From contig JAINUG010000020.1 in the NCBI GenBank assembly GCA_029706075.1, positions 6,725,860-6,789,859 on the forward strand: DNA of 64,000 nt. Direction: 5' to 3'. This DNA comes from Aldrovandia affinis (Eukaryota > Chordata > Actinopteri > Notacanthiformes > Halosauridae). The notes under the pieces are model-generated. The model was not told the DNA's origin and did no database searches. It saw nothing but the letters and a program-made list of their open reading frames with translations. Numbering within the stretch: the first letter of the stretch is position 1; every line of letters begins with the position of its first letter. The translations under genes were made by a program, and so were the position numbers. Below, one piece after another: positions 53,659 to 64,000 of the stretch.

Positions 53659-54513
53659 TACACTACTGGTCAAAAGTTTTAGAACACCCCCATTTTCCAG
53701 TTTTTACTGAAATTTAAGCAGTTCAAGTCCAGTGAATAACCTGAAATGGTTCAAAGGTAAGCGATAAACTGCCAGAGGTTAAAAAAATGTTTTGACAGTG
53801 AGTAGTTTCCTACACCATCAAATGGCACTTGGAAACTGGAGAAAACTGACAGGAAGAGGTCTGGCAGACCCAAATCCACAACAAAATCAGGAGACAAGTT
53901 TCTGAGAGTCAACAGCTTGCGTGATAGGCAGCTTAAAGGACAACAGCTTCAAGCACAGCTTAACACTGGTCGAAGTAAGGAAGTCTCAGTTTCAACTGTG
54001 AAGAGAAGACTTCGAGCTGCAGGTTTGACAGGTCGAGTGGCAGTAAGAAAGCCATTGCTAAGATGGCAAAATAAGAAAAAGAGGCTCGCCTGGGCCATGA
54101 AGCATCTCCAGTGGACTACTGAAGACTGGAAGAAGGTCTTATGGACCAATTAATCAAAATGTGAAATCTTGACATTTTGAAAGATTTTTGTAGGCCGTCG
54201 AGTAGGCGAAAGGATGGTTCCTCAGTGTGTGACACCAACTGTCAAACATGGAGGAGAAAGCGTGATGGTCTGGGGAGAGTGACTGTTAACCCACGTTAAC
54301 CCATTACTTGTTCCCTGAAAAGGGCCTTTTTCTTAGTACTCTGAAATGTACATTATTTGTAGTTTTTGGTAACCTAAACTTTATTTTTTTAACCTCTGGC
54401 AGTTTACCGCTTACCTTTCTAACATTTCAGGTTATTCACTGGACTTGAACTGCTACAAATTTCAGTAAAACCTGGAAAATGGGAGTGTTCTAAAACTTTT
54501 GACCGGTAGTGTA
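53659..54513 (+). mobile_element. Tc1-type DNA transposon, internally deleted (family A)
   Basis: Left end TACACTACTGGTCAAAAGTT, right end AACTTTTGACCGGTAGTGTA; near-perfect inverted repeats with TA at the borders. Subterminal repeats match the 2231 copy. Confidence 0.93.
53812..54290 (+). pseudogene. Broken Tc1-type transposase
   Basis: The N-terminal DNA-binding part is open from about 53917 to 54151 (RSKEVSVSTVKRRLRAAGL, AWAMKHLQWTTEDWKKVLW), then TAA at 54151 replaces the first catalytic region. VGERMVPQCVTPTVKHGG-like remnants follow in the 54200-54260 area, and then the interior is deleted. No active enzyme is possible. Confidence 0.88.
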
Positions 54514-54844
54514 GAAACCGTTGTGATTTGTGAAATAAACATCCTGCACCTCAACTGCATTAAAAATTAACCATGCTTATGAGTAAATGATTAACTATTT
54601 AATCACTGGCCACATTATAAGGAGCACAGACAACTCAAGCAACACCACTTTTCCTGACCAAAAGCAATTTTGTAAAAACCTGGCGAGCTGTTTTGCCCAC
54701 TTGTAAAAGGTATTGTTTATAGCGCTCCAAGGTAAATTGACTGCAACGCCCGGATAGAGACATCTCTGTTGTCACAACTCTCCATCTTTGATACATCTGA
54801 GAATCTCTTTCATAGATCCACATCAGCTCTACAAACCTCTATGA

Positions 54845-55762
<918 letters not shown>

Positions 55763-57227
55763 GTCTCATAGACCAAAATCAGCTTTGAGAAGCTCTCTCA
55801 TAGTCTCATAGATCCACATCAGCTCTAGGTTTTCAGTCTGACGCAATGTGGCATGTGAAACACTCTATGTGAAAGTTAGGCTAAATGTTTCCAACAGGTA
55901 AATGTGTCCAGTGTCCTGGATCTCCCTCAAATGTTATATTTTCGTCAAAAGCAACAATGCCAGACCAGTCTCAGAACATTATTCAGTATTTTTATTCCAG
56001 TATTGTGTTGTGCATAATTATTCATGTTATTTAGGAAAGCTAGAAGTGTTTAGCAAGTCTTGCATTTAAATACTTCCATCCAGAACATTCTTACCTCTGA
56101 ATGACTCGATGATAACCATCAGGGGATGTTACCAGTAAGTTTGTGCAAGTGTGCCTGGAACATTTTTTTTGTGTTTGTTAGCTGGATGCACCACGTGAGG
56201 CCCTTTTGACAGTGTGGCTCGACATCCCCTGCTCTGCACTCTCCTTTGCTCAGCCTCCAAAGTCCAGCGTCAGTAATCTAGCTGAACTTTAGGACGCCCC
56301 CTGGTCAGAAACAGACTGGGGTGGGGGGCAGTAATAAAAACCCCATTCTGTTGTTTTCTTATCAAAAGCCAGCAACGGGTAACCAAACACACCATGCCTG
56401 TCGCCGGCGATATCGTCGTTTCATCTGTCAGCTCAGGGGGTGGGGAATGAGAGATAGCACGTATCCTCTACGATGCTGTTTCTTGACAAAGTGATAACTA
56501 TCAGGTTTTGAGTAGGTTTTGCATACGAGGTGCCTGGAAGGGGTTTCAGTGACTTATAAATATGTTCTAAGACTGTTTGTTGAACGTTTTTGTCATGACA
56601 CATTTTATTTTAAGAATGTTCTTAATGTAAGTACTGTAAGTACTTAATTCTTTGCACATCTCACTGCTGCCCCGATTGCTACTTGATCTCATATCTCATA
56701 TTTGTTTTCTTAGTACTTCAGTACACTGGTATGCGCTGTCTATCTGGTGGATTTGCACTACCTCCAGTATGATCATTCAGTATGATAATTTTTTTAATTC
56801 TCGTATTTAGCATCTGGTATTTCAATATACTATGATGTTCTGTATGTCTGTATAGCTGCTAGGTTTTTACTCTGGTTTTTAAATATATTTATCTTGTAGT
56901 TATTATTCAGTATACTGTGATGTCCTGTATGTCTTGTGTTTTTTCACTGTCTCCTGTATCATTGCTGCTGTGACAAACCAAACCCCCCCCGGGATTAATA
57001 AAGGCTATCTTATTTTATATAACTCGATTTTTTGAACGTTGCAATCTTTCCTGATAAAATTAACACGAATGACCACAATTCAAATTATGATTATAATTAT
57101 AGAAAAGCGAAACTGAATATCGCCCTGCATTGTTGCTTGCGTTCCAGGTTCATCCAGAAAAGCGGAAAGATTTGGAATCAGAAAGCATGAAGACCTTTTA
57201 AATTAATCTACAGAGCATACGCCACAA
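55763..57227. other. Intergenic, no gene seen
   Basis: CATAGATCCACATCAGCTCT occurs on both sides of element F (54811 and 55808). A LINE-type end GGGATTAATAAAGGCTATCT lies near 56991. Confidence 0.5.
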
Positions 57228-58168
57228 TTTAGGCTAAATTTACACCATCTGATAAAGGTGACCCAATTCCGATTTTTTTGCTCAGATGTGGCACACATCG
57301 GATATGTATTACGGACGTGTAAACAGGAAAAAACACATGGAATCGGATATTTTCAGTTTTGGGCCACATTCATATGTGGAAATACATCCGATACGAATCT
57401 GATGTCTGCCAATGCGACTGTCATCTAACAGATCGGAATTTCCCTGTCATTCGATTCTTACGTCATTCAAAATGCGACACTCATACTTTTTCGCATTTGA
57501 ATGACGTGTAACGTTTCACGTGCAGAACCAGAATTATACAGGGGATGTATCGCAACAAAAAAGTTTTTGAAGAGATTTCGACAGACATCAGATCAAGCGA
57601 CAATTATCACACCTTCACACAAAAACTTAAGTCTTGGCTGAAAGGAAGTCAAAGGTACTCTCATTGAACCTTGTAATGTTGTAAATAGGAAGTGTCTGAT
57701 TATGAATGTTTTTTTTTTTTTTGCTCTTGTTTATTTGGCCGACTCTTTTTATACTCTCCTATATTGGCTCTCGACCTAACTCTGGCATTGTACCCATTAA
57801 CGATTTTTGCGGATATTTTGATTACTATGTGCTGTCCCTTTTAAATAAATTAAATAAATAAATCATACATACTGCGTATTTAAATATAATGTTTCAAAAT
57901 ATAAAACTTAAATCGCTTAAGCGCTCGTTACATTTTTATATACGATTATACAGTATGGCTGTGCCGGCGTGGTTGTTGTTCACTTCCGTTTCGGTAACCA
58001 AACCCTCGTGTACGCATGCGGGCTGTTTCAATTGTAACCCATGTAAACACAGGTATCGGATATGGGTCACTTTTAAAAGTAGATGTAAACAGGCGGTCAA
58101 AAAAATCGGATGTAGGCAAAAAATCGGACCTGGGCATCAAGGCCTGCAGTGTAAACGTAGCCTAGTAT
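57228..58168. mobile_element. Non-autonomous DNA transposon with TIRs, possibly with a nested insert
   Basis: Left end TAGGCTAAATTTACACCATC; right end GCAGTGTAAACGTAGCCTA. Both ends are followed inward by CCGATTTTTTT / AAAAAATCGGA motifs. About 57600-57900 looks unrelated (ends AAATAAATTAAATAAATAAA) and may be a later insertion. No transposase. Confidence 0.7.
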
Positions 58169-58289
58169 AGACGGTTCAAAATTAAACGAATCACAAGTCC
58201 ATATTGTACAATACGTCGGGGCGATGCCATAGGCACTGTTGTGCACAGATCTGCTCGTTGCTAGGTCAGTTAAAAGGAATTTGTTTTAA

Positions 58290-58665
58290 GCCAAATGCTT
58301 GCTTATGCCTGCTGAACAACGACTCATGTCATAATTTTACATTGATTCAACGCAGATTGCTCATGGTGGGCTTTACTGCAGCGAAAAAAGCAATCCTGCA
58401 GCTCTGGATAAACCCAAATATAGCATTGAAGAAATATTGGATATTAATGCTACAATACATTATGAATTTAGAATGTACTACTGCACGATTGAATAGAGCT
58501 AAACCTGAAATGGTGCAAACCTGGGCAGGAATCTCTTTAGCAATCAAGAACTTCAAGAAGTTCATTTTATAGCTGTTTTTCTGATTCTGTATATAGCGAC
58601 CTGGTATCATGGGAGAAAATGGGGAAAAATCGGAAACAAAATCTTAAAAAAATAAATTAAAAAAA
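58290..58665 (+). mobile_element. L1/Tx1-like LINE, extreme 3' end
   Basis: A frame ending at 58572 reads FTAAKKAILQLWINP, then KYWILMLQYIMNLECTTARL, then MVQTWAGISLAI, the layout of an L1-type ORF2 C-terminus. A short A-rich tail follows (CTTAAAAAAATAAATTAAAA). Strongly 5'-truncated. Confidence 0.6.
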
Positions 58666-58842
58666 AGCATGAAGACCTCAGACCTTCCTATAGACTTAGA
58701 ACCCAGAATCAGTCCATCACAGCGCTAGAACCCAGACTCAGCCCGTCATGGTGTCAGGTCTGAGCTTCTCAGGGCATCTGACACTTTCCCAGATCCCTCC
58801 ATGCGTTTAACGACTGTGTAAAGAAATGCATTCATAGACTGT
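58666..58842. other. Intergenic
   Basis: Contains a 40-bp imperfect duplication (AGAACCCAGAATCAGTCCAT / AGAACCCAGACTCAGCCCGT). Confidence 0.6.
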
Positions 58843-59061
58843 CCTCTGGCTCTGTCAGAGGTTTTTATTGGCTCCTCCTGTGCCCTCTGGCTCTGTCAGA
58901 GGATTTGATTGGCTCCCCTTATACCCTCTGTCTCTGTCAGAGGATTTGATTGGCTCCTCCTGTGCCCTCTGGCTCTGTCAGAGGATTTGATTGGCTCCTT
59001 CTGCACCCTATGGCTCTGTCAGAGGATTTGATTGGCTTCTCCTGTCTCCTCTCGTCAGAGA
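58843..59061. repeat. Minisatellite, 41-bp unit, just over five copies
   Basis: Units start at 58843, 58884, 58925, 58966, 59007 and 59048, always 41 bp apart. Unit: CCTCTGGCTCTGTCAGAGGA plus TTTGATTGGCTCCTCCTGTGC. GATTGGCT (inverted CCAAT box) recurs in the later units; the first has TATTGGCT. Confidence 0.95.
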
Positions 59062-59428
59062 CACTGCGACGTGCATCTAAGCAGCAGTAGTGGTGATGAG
59101 TCACTGATCAAACAGCTGTCTGCCTCTCAGGGATTGGCCGTTCCCTGCAGGGGTGGGAAGAGTAAAGTAAGGGAATGTTCTGGAACACGATGAACCCAAA
59201 AACAGAAGCATCCCCATGGGGAGACTCACTGACCTCTGCAGCCTTCTTCCAATCTCATTACAAAACACCTGTCATCACCTGAGCTCTTTCATTTTACAAA
59301 CATGCTGCAGCTTTTTAAGGACAAAATCCATTCACACACTTTTAACACCGTTCCATTTAACACCCTCTGATTTCCTCTGGATTTATTGGATACTGTCTCA
59401 TAACTGTGAGCAGTGAATTAGAGCGAGA

Positions 59429-59433
<5 letters not shown>

Positions 59434-59475
<42 letters not shown>

Positions 59476-59568
59476 CACATACACACAAACACACATGCAC
59501 ACATACACATGCACACAAACACACACACATGCATACACATACGCACACCCACACACACACACACACAG
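59434..59568. repeat. (CA)n microsatellite
   Basis: TCTC run passing into CA with ACATGC and ACTCAC breaks. Confidence 0.92.
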
Positions 59569-59934
59569 TGGTGAAGGCCAGTGGTTATCCATAGGGCCCT
59601 GAATTTCTACTATTTCTTTTCCCCAAATTATCTGTGATATAAACATGGAGATATCTGGGTGAGTTTATTTTGAACAACTTGATCACGTGACAGCTTGCAT
59701 GACAATGTAATGCATTTCAGGTCAAAAGCATCAGCTCAACATAGACAAGCAATTACTTAAATCCCCATCCAATACTGGCACATGACTGCATTGTGTTAAA
59801 TAAGCAGCGTGAAAATTTGTTTAATCCAATTGGATATTTAAAACAACGACAACATACTTTTTTTCCTCTGTAAAAACTGAAAGTGGTGGGCCTTACATTT
59901 TTATTGTCATTTCTATAATCATTATAATCTTTTT

Positions 59935-60025
59935 AATTTTTTTAATTTAACCTTTATTTAACCAGAAATAGCCCCGTTGAGATTAACAATCTCCTTTTCA
60001 AGGGGGTCCTGGCCAAGACAGGCAG
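59935..60025 (-). repeat. Dispersed retroelement fragment, reverse orientation
   Basis: TTTAACCTTTATTTAACCAG and GTTGAGATTAACAATCTCCT, a common teleost repeat end. A shorter match is at 20325. Confidence 0.65.
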
Positions 60026-60892
60026 TTACAGACAAGTATTAAACAATTTCCAAAAATTACAACATTACAACATTACCACATTTACAGATATGCTACAATG
60101 ATGAATAAATAGTCAGTATGGGAAAGCCACACAGAGGCAACATTTAGCTGAAACATTTACAGCCTATTGCTTCAGCCTCTAATTCCTTTATTATATTTTT
60201 AAACACCCATAACATAGCAGCCAATGGAGGTTGCTACTGTGTGCCTGTCCGTGCCTGTTGTGCTGTTCCCTCCCGCTCCACTCTCAGGGTGGGGGTCCCC
60301 TGAACGAGAATGGCTGTCGTGCTGTACGGAGATCAGTAAACACGTTACAGCAAGCTATGGCAACTCTGCAAGGCAGCTGGGACAGACGGGGCTTGTTGTT
60401 GCTGTGAGATGGAGTCCCTCAAGAGGAGTCTGCCCGCGGGAAAGTGCCGGAGATCCAGTGACAAGCGAGGATGTCTCACCTACACACTTATTCCGCAGTG
60501 TGCCTCCCACCCATCACTGAGCCCAGCCCGAGGGAGAAAGCCATCAGACCCGACCAAAGAAACACTGATGGAAAATGGCCGCCAGTCACACTCAGACGAA
60601 CCTTGATTAATGGATGTGGGCCGTGAATCTCCTGCCAGCAGGAGTTTAGGTGCAGCACAGCTGCTCGGGGGATACATATGAGGTGAAAGGGGGGGGGGGT
60701 AACTCTGAGAGAGGTGGGGTTTATCAACGCGGGGGCGAAAACCTCATGCCCTTCCACCTACTCTCTAGCCCCCGCCCACACCTGCTTCCACCCCCTGCCT
60801 GCATTTACCTATCCCCCACTCTCCAGCTCTTCTCCTACCCTTCTGAAGTGTCAGAGCTCCCCAAACCCGGAGTCTCAGGGTGTGCTGGGGTC
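60026..60892. other. Intergenic, no gene seen
   Basis: GC-richer at 60260-60560, with several short overlapping frames on both strands but no conserved motif. Confidence 0.45.
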
Positions 60893-60990
60893 CCCAACCC
60901 TGGTCCTGAAAGCCGCAGAGCCTGCTGGCTTTCGTTGTTACTCAGCACTTCATTAATCGATTAAAGCAGAGTTAATTGTACAGTTAACTC
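60893..60990. mobile_element. Half of a fold-back MITE
   Basis: CCCAACCCTGGTCCTGAAAG and GCCTGCTGGCTTTCGTTGTT match the 8880-9115 element. The right half is missing. Confidence 0.6.
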
Positions 60991-61090
60991 GGATGAGAGT
61001 GTAGATGTAGAATGTAGGTGTAGAGTGTAAATGTAGAGTGCAAATGTAGAGTGCAAATGTAAAGTGTAGGTATAGAGTGTAGATGTCGTA
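60990..61090. repeat. Short tandem repeat (GTGTAGATGTAGA-like)
   Basis: Units of about 12-18 bp such as AGAGTGTAAATGTAGAGTGC. Confidence 0.85.
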
Positions 61091-61297
61091 ACAGTCGCAA
61101 CAGTCGCATGAGCCCAGCAGGCCGGAAGTCTGGTGCGTACGCCCTTGCACACTCCACCGCGCCCGTCGGCTTGCGACAGCTCCAAGCTGCGCCGGGAGAG
61201 CCAGACGACATCACCACATTAATCACCCTCCGGTACATGCTGCCGCAACTCTCTGCACAATATCTGACATCCTGAGTTTAAAAAAACACACATACTT

Positions 61298-61445
61298 ATA
61301 CCCCCTCACACCCCCCCAAAACATTGTCACCCCCCCAAAACATGTTCACCCCCCTCAAAACATTTTCACCCCCCCAAAACATGTTCACCACCCCCCCACA
61401 AAACATTCTCATACCCCCCAACACATTTTGACACCCCCAACACAT
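61298..61445. repeat. Tandem repeat, ~20 bp (CACCCCCCCAAAACATGTT)
   Basis: About seven units that vary in the length of the C run. Confidence 0.9.
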
Positions 61446-61669
61446 GCTCTCACTCTCCCTTTCCACTGCTTACCCCCCATCTCTTTTTGCACAAGGTCAC
61501 TTGTGACCAGACCAGCACATGAGAAGTGAAAGAGGAAGTGCCGCCCCCCTCGTTCCTGTGTTTGTGATGACAGGACGGCATTAATGGAGGGATGTGCTGC
61601 AACGGCAGGAAAAAGAAACAGCCAGTTCCAACCAGCTCTGTGCTGCTCTACCAGGCCAAAGGTATGCAG

Positions 61670-61800
61670 GCACATGACTGAATCACTCTGAATCTGAGGG
61701 GGGATAGAGAGAGTCCTGACTGAATCACCGAATCACTCTGAATCTGAATCATTGAGCATTAATGCGAATAGAGAGTCCTGACTAAATCATTGAGTTACTC
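61670..61800. repeat. Short duplicated block
   Basis: GACTGAATCACTCTGAATCT and AGAGAGTCCTGACTGAATCA recur two to three times at uneven spacing. Confidence 0.8.
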
Positions 61801-62848
61801 AGTCTTAGTGATGTTTTCTTTGGGTCTTCTCTGCTGATCCCCGGAGAGTCACTGTCATCGTACCTGTGAACAGGCCAATTGCTTCATAAACATCCCACAA
61901 CATATAGGAATAATATAGAATAATATAGAAAAATACGAGCAATGAGGGCAAGCACTTAATGAATATAAAGATATTGGACAGGTTTATTCACCTGCATTCC
62001 ATATCAGAGGCCACCAGATGGCAATGGAAATGAGTCGATTGGCCATCTGGTTCTTACACCACGGTGACCTCCAGAGTACTGGAATAAGCGTTTGAGATAA
62101 AGACCCAGCGTGTGGGTGTGCAAGTGAGTGACCAGGGCCAGAGGGGGGCCCAGTTCATGCTGGGAGGGCCTAGCAGAGGTAATAGCAGATGGGGTTGACT
62201 GAATATGTCTCTCCCAAATCTTTGTTTGAATCTCCAATAATAATAATAATAATTGGCAGTGGTGTTGAGTTTGTGCCACAGTGGTGTTGGGTTTGGGTTG
62301 GTCTCACAGCTGACAGATGATTGATTGAGTTCATTAAACATCTCCCTCCTCCTTTCCTTCACTCACAGATTTCAGCTTTATCACTCTTTCCACAAAACAC
62401 AGAGAGTGAAGCGAGGGGCCTTTTCAGAGCCAGAAAGTGACTTCTTCTTTTACACTGGAAAGAGGGGATGAAACCAAAGAAAAGAGCGTGCAAGTCTTTT
62501 TTTTCAACAGAAAACCAGAGAGAGAGGGGAAAAAATCACGGTGAGTTTTGATTCCGTAATTTTCTCCTCTGTTTCTCGGTCTGGCTGGATGACTCAATCA
62601 CAGAAAAGGGGAAGGTATAAAAATAACACAAAGGAGAAAAAGAAAAGAAAAAAAGAAAAAAGTACTTTACTACAATCCCCCCCCTGCCCCCTCCAAACAG
62701 GAGACAGTCATTGTGGATTTGAGGCGACATGACATATGTGACGTGATGACATCAATATGCCGCACCTGCATGTATGAGTCAAACACTCACACAGTGTATG
62801 GACACATACCCCATCAGGGCCTATTGAACCTGTGTGAGCAGCAGTGGA

Positions 62849-62999
62849 CTCTGGCTATGGTAGACAGACAGACAAACAGACATACAGATGACGGCTGAGG
62901 CTAAGGCTAACTCACCAGAACACAATGAGTTCTGACTATGGCAGACAGACAGACAGACGAAGGCTGAGGTTAAGGCTAACTCAGCAGAACACAGTGGGT
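62849..62999. repeat. Duplication of a ~78-bp unit containing (CAGA)n
   Basis: CTGAGGCTAAGGCTAACTCA and CAGAACACAATGAGTT recur as CTGAGGTTAAGGCTAACTCA and CAGAACACAGTGGGTT. Confidence 0.9.
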
Positions 63000-63163
63000 T
63001 TGAGTCTCCAGCATCACGGGGCAGCTGCACCCCAGGAGAAGGTGATTGGTTTGAGTTGGGTTTCACCTGGGCGAACTGGTCACCCGTGGAGCGTATGTGA
63101 AACAGGCTGTGCACGGGACAAGCTCATCAGCACAGATAAGCCTGCAGCAGTGACACGGCTTCT

Positions 63164-63285
63164 TTCAGTGGCAGTATAGTATAACCATTAGGGAACTGAG
63201 CTTGTAAGTAAGAGATTGCAGGTTTGATTCCCAGGTGGTGCCCTGCCATTGTACCCTTGAGCAAAGTACTTAACCTGAAACGACT
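63164..63285 (+). mobile_element. tRNA-derived SINE (V-SINE-like), 5' half
   Basis: GGCAGTATAGTATAACCATT and GCAGGTTTGATTCCCAGGTG (B box), then the core TACCCTTGAGCAAAGTACTT. The tail is missing or replaced by the following CAATCAAC repeat. Clearest head-plus-core copy on the + strand. Confidence 0.8.
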
Positions 63286-63369
63286 GCCACCTGCAACTAA
63301 TCAACCAATCAACACCCAATCAACCAATCAACAGTGAATAAAAGGAGCCAGGTTTCCCTTGTGAGGGGA

Positions 63370-63452
63370 GTGAGTGGAGGGAGAGAAACAGAGAGAAACA
63401 GAGAGAAACAGAGAGAGGAGAGAGGAGAGAGGAGAGAGGAGAGAGGAGAGAA
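63370..63452. repeat. (GAGAGAAACA)n(GAGAGAG)n tract
   Basis: Two linked purine repeats. Confidence 0.9.
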
Positions 63453-63721
63453 GTTGTTGGAAGAGTTGGGAATGTGGAAAGGAAGCCTGTGACGTCTATT
63501 GACCAGCCAGGATTTGGAGAGGCTCTGGGTAAGGGGTTAGCTCCCCAGAGCAGAAGAAACCTTTTGTTTAAGTTTTGTTTAAGAGATTTTGAGTTGAAGT
63601 TCAACCGTTTGAGTGACTTCCCCATAGTTTGTGTTTATGAGTGGATTTTCCATTAATTAAAAAACTATTTTTGTTACAATTGAGCTTGGATCTGTCTCTT
63701 GGGCTGCACTACTTAACGTAA

Positions 63722-63786
63722 CACCTACATTTACATTGACATTTTAAGCATTTAGCAGACGCTCTTATCCAGAGCGACTTACAAGA
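63722..63786 (-). repeat. Reverse L2-like SINE/LINE tail
   Basis: TTAAGCATTTAGCAGACGCT and CTTATCCAGAGCGACTTACA. The least mutated tail in the window. Confidence 0.8.
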
Positions 63787-64000
63787 TGTGTATTAATACA
63801 AGGTAAGAACAATCATAGTTAGCGCACAAGATCAGTGCAGTAACACAGCAATAGACATCATTGCAGGCATCTGCGTATCATGCCTGTAACACTGGGAAAG
63901 AAAAGGTTAGTGTTTTTTAAATATTTTTTAAATATAGTGTAGAACAAGTAAACAGATTGACTAGATGGACAGTGTTCAGTGGTAGTGGAGTCTGAAGAGG

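Noticed and set aside
54635-54823. 62-codon minus frame (ending LLLVRKSGVA)
   Set aside because: Looks gene-like by eye, but no family is recognised and it lies between two transposons.
58843-59061. CRISPR-like array
   Set aside because: Units are contiguous 41-bp repeats with no distinct spacers, in a vertebrate genome.
60224-60606. GC-richer region with several frames as an exon
   Set aside because: No frame shows conserved motifs, and the frames overlap on both strands without clear splice borders.

Overview
The window reads as genomic DNA of a ray-finned (teleost) fish. Evidence: two vertebrate genes with GT-AG introns; at least six Tc1-type transposon copies from five families with teleost-style terminal repeats; tRNA-derived SINEs ending in a GTAAGTCGCT...GTCTGCTAAATG tail; and many (CA)n/(TG)n arrays. 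An early-branching teleost such as an elopomorph is possible, but I cannot prove it from sequence alone.

Only two genes are secure, both on the + strand in the first 19 kb. Gene 1 (6456-12116, four coding exons, 126 aa) is rab5if (OPTI/RCAF1, human C20orf24). Gene 2 (13778-17447, four coding exons, 559 aa) is fam83d (CHICA). All exon junctions were placed by hand: each has AG/GT borders, phases join and both reading frames close. The human orthologues both lie in 20q11.23, so the pairing fits old conserved synteny, although here the genes are only about 1.7 kb apart. rab5if is a small ER-membrane protein of the multipass translocon. fam83d brings casein kinase 1 alpha to the mitotic spindle. 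They are not an operon and need not work together.

Region by region. 1-3 kb: two minisatellites and a decayed Tc1 copy. 3-6.4 kb: mostly unique, CpG-containing DNA with a candidate divergent promoter. 6.4-12.7 kb: rab5if, whose large third intron holds fold-back elements and an L2-type LINE 3' end. 13.5-18.6 kb: fam83d with a CHR/CCAAT promoter and a 1.1-kb 3' UTR. 18.6-64 kb: no secure gene; SINE/LINE tails, Tc1 remnants, minisatellites and very dense CA/TG repeats, with a few promoter-like or exon-like islands (about 22.0, 36.5 and 44.7 kb) that could belong to an unseen transcript. A 100-N assembly gap lies at 33587-33686 inside a TG array.

I found no previously undescribed multi-gene system. 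The most interesting signals are a tandemly duplicated in-frame splice donor in fam83d, a 48-bp minisatellite with 12-unit higher-order structure and an open 422-codon frame, a Tc1 copy whose 3' half is replaced by its own inverted 5' half, a 41-bp array with an ATTGG (inverted CCAAT) box in most units, and perfect palindromes beside repeats.
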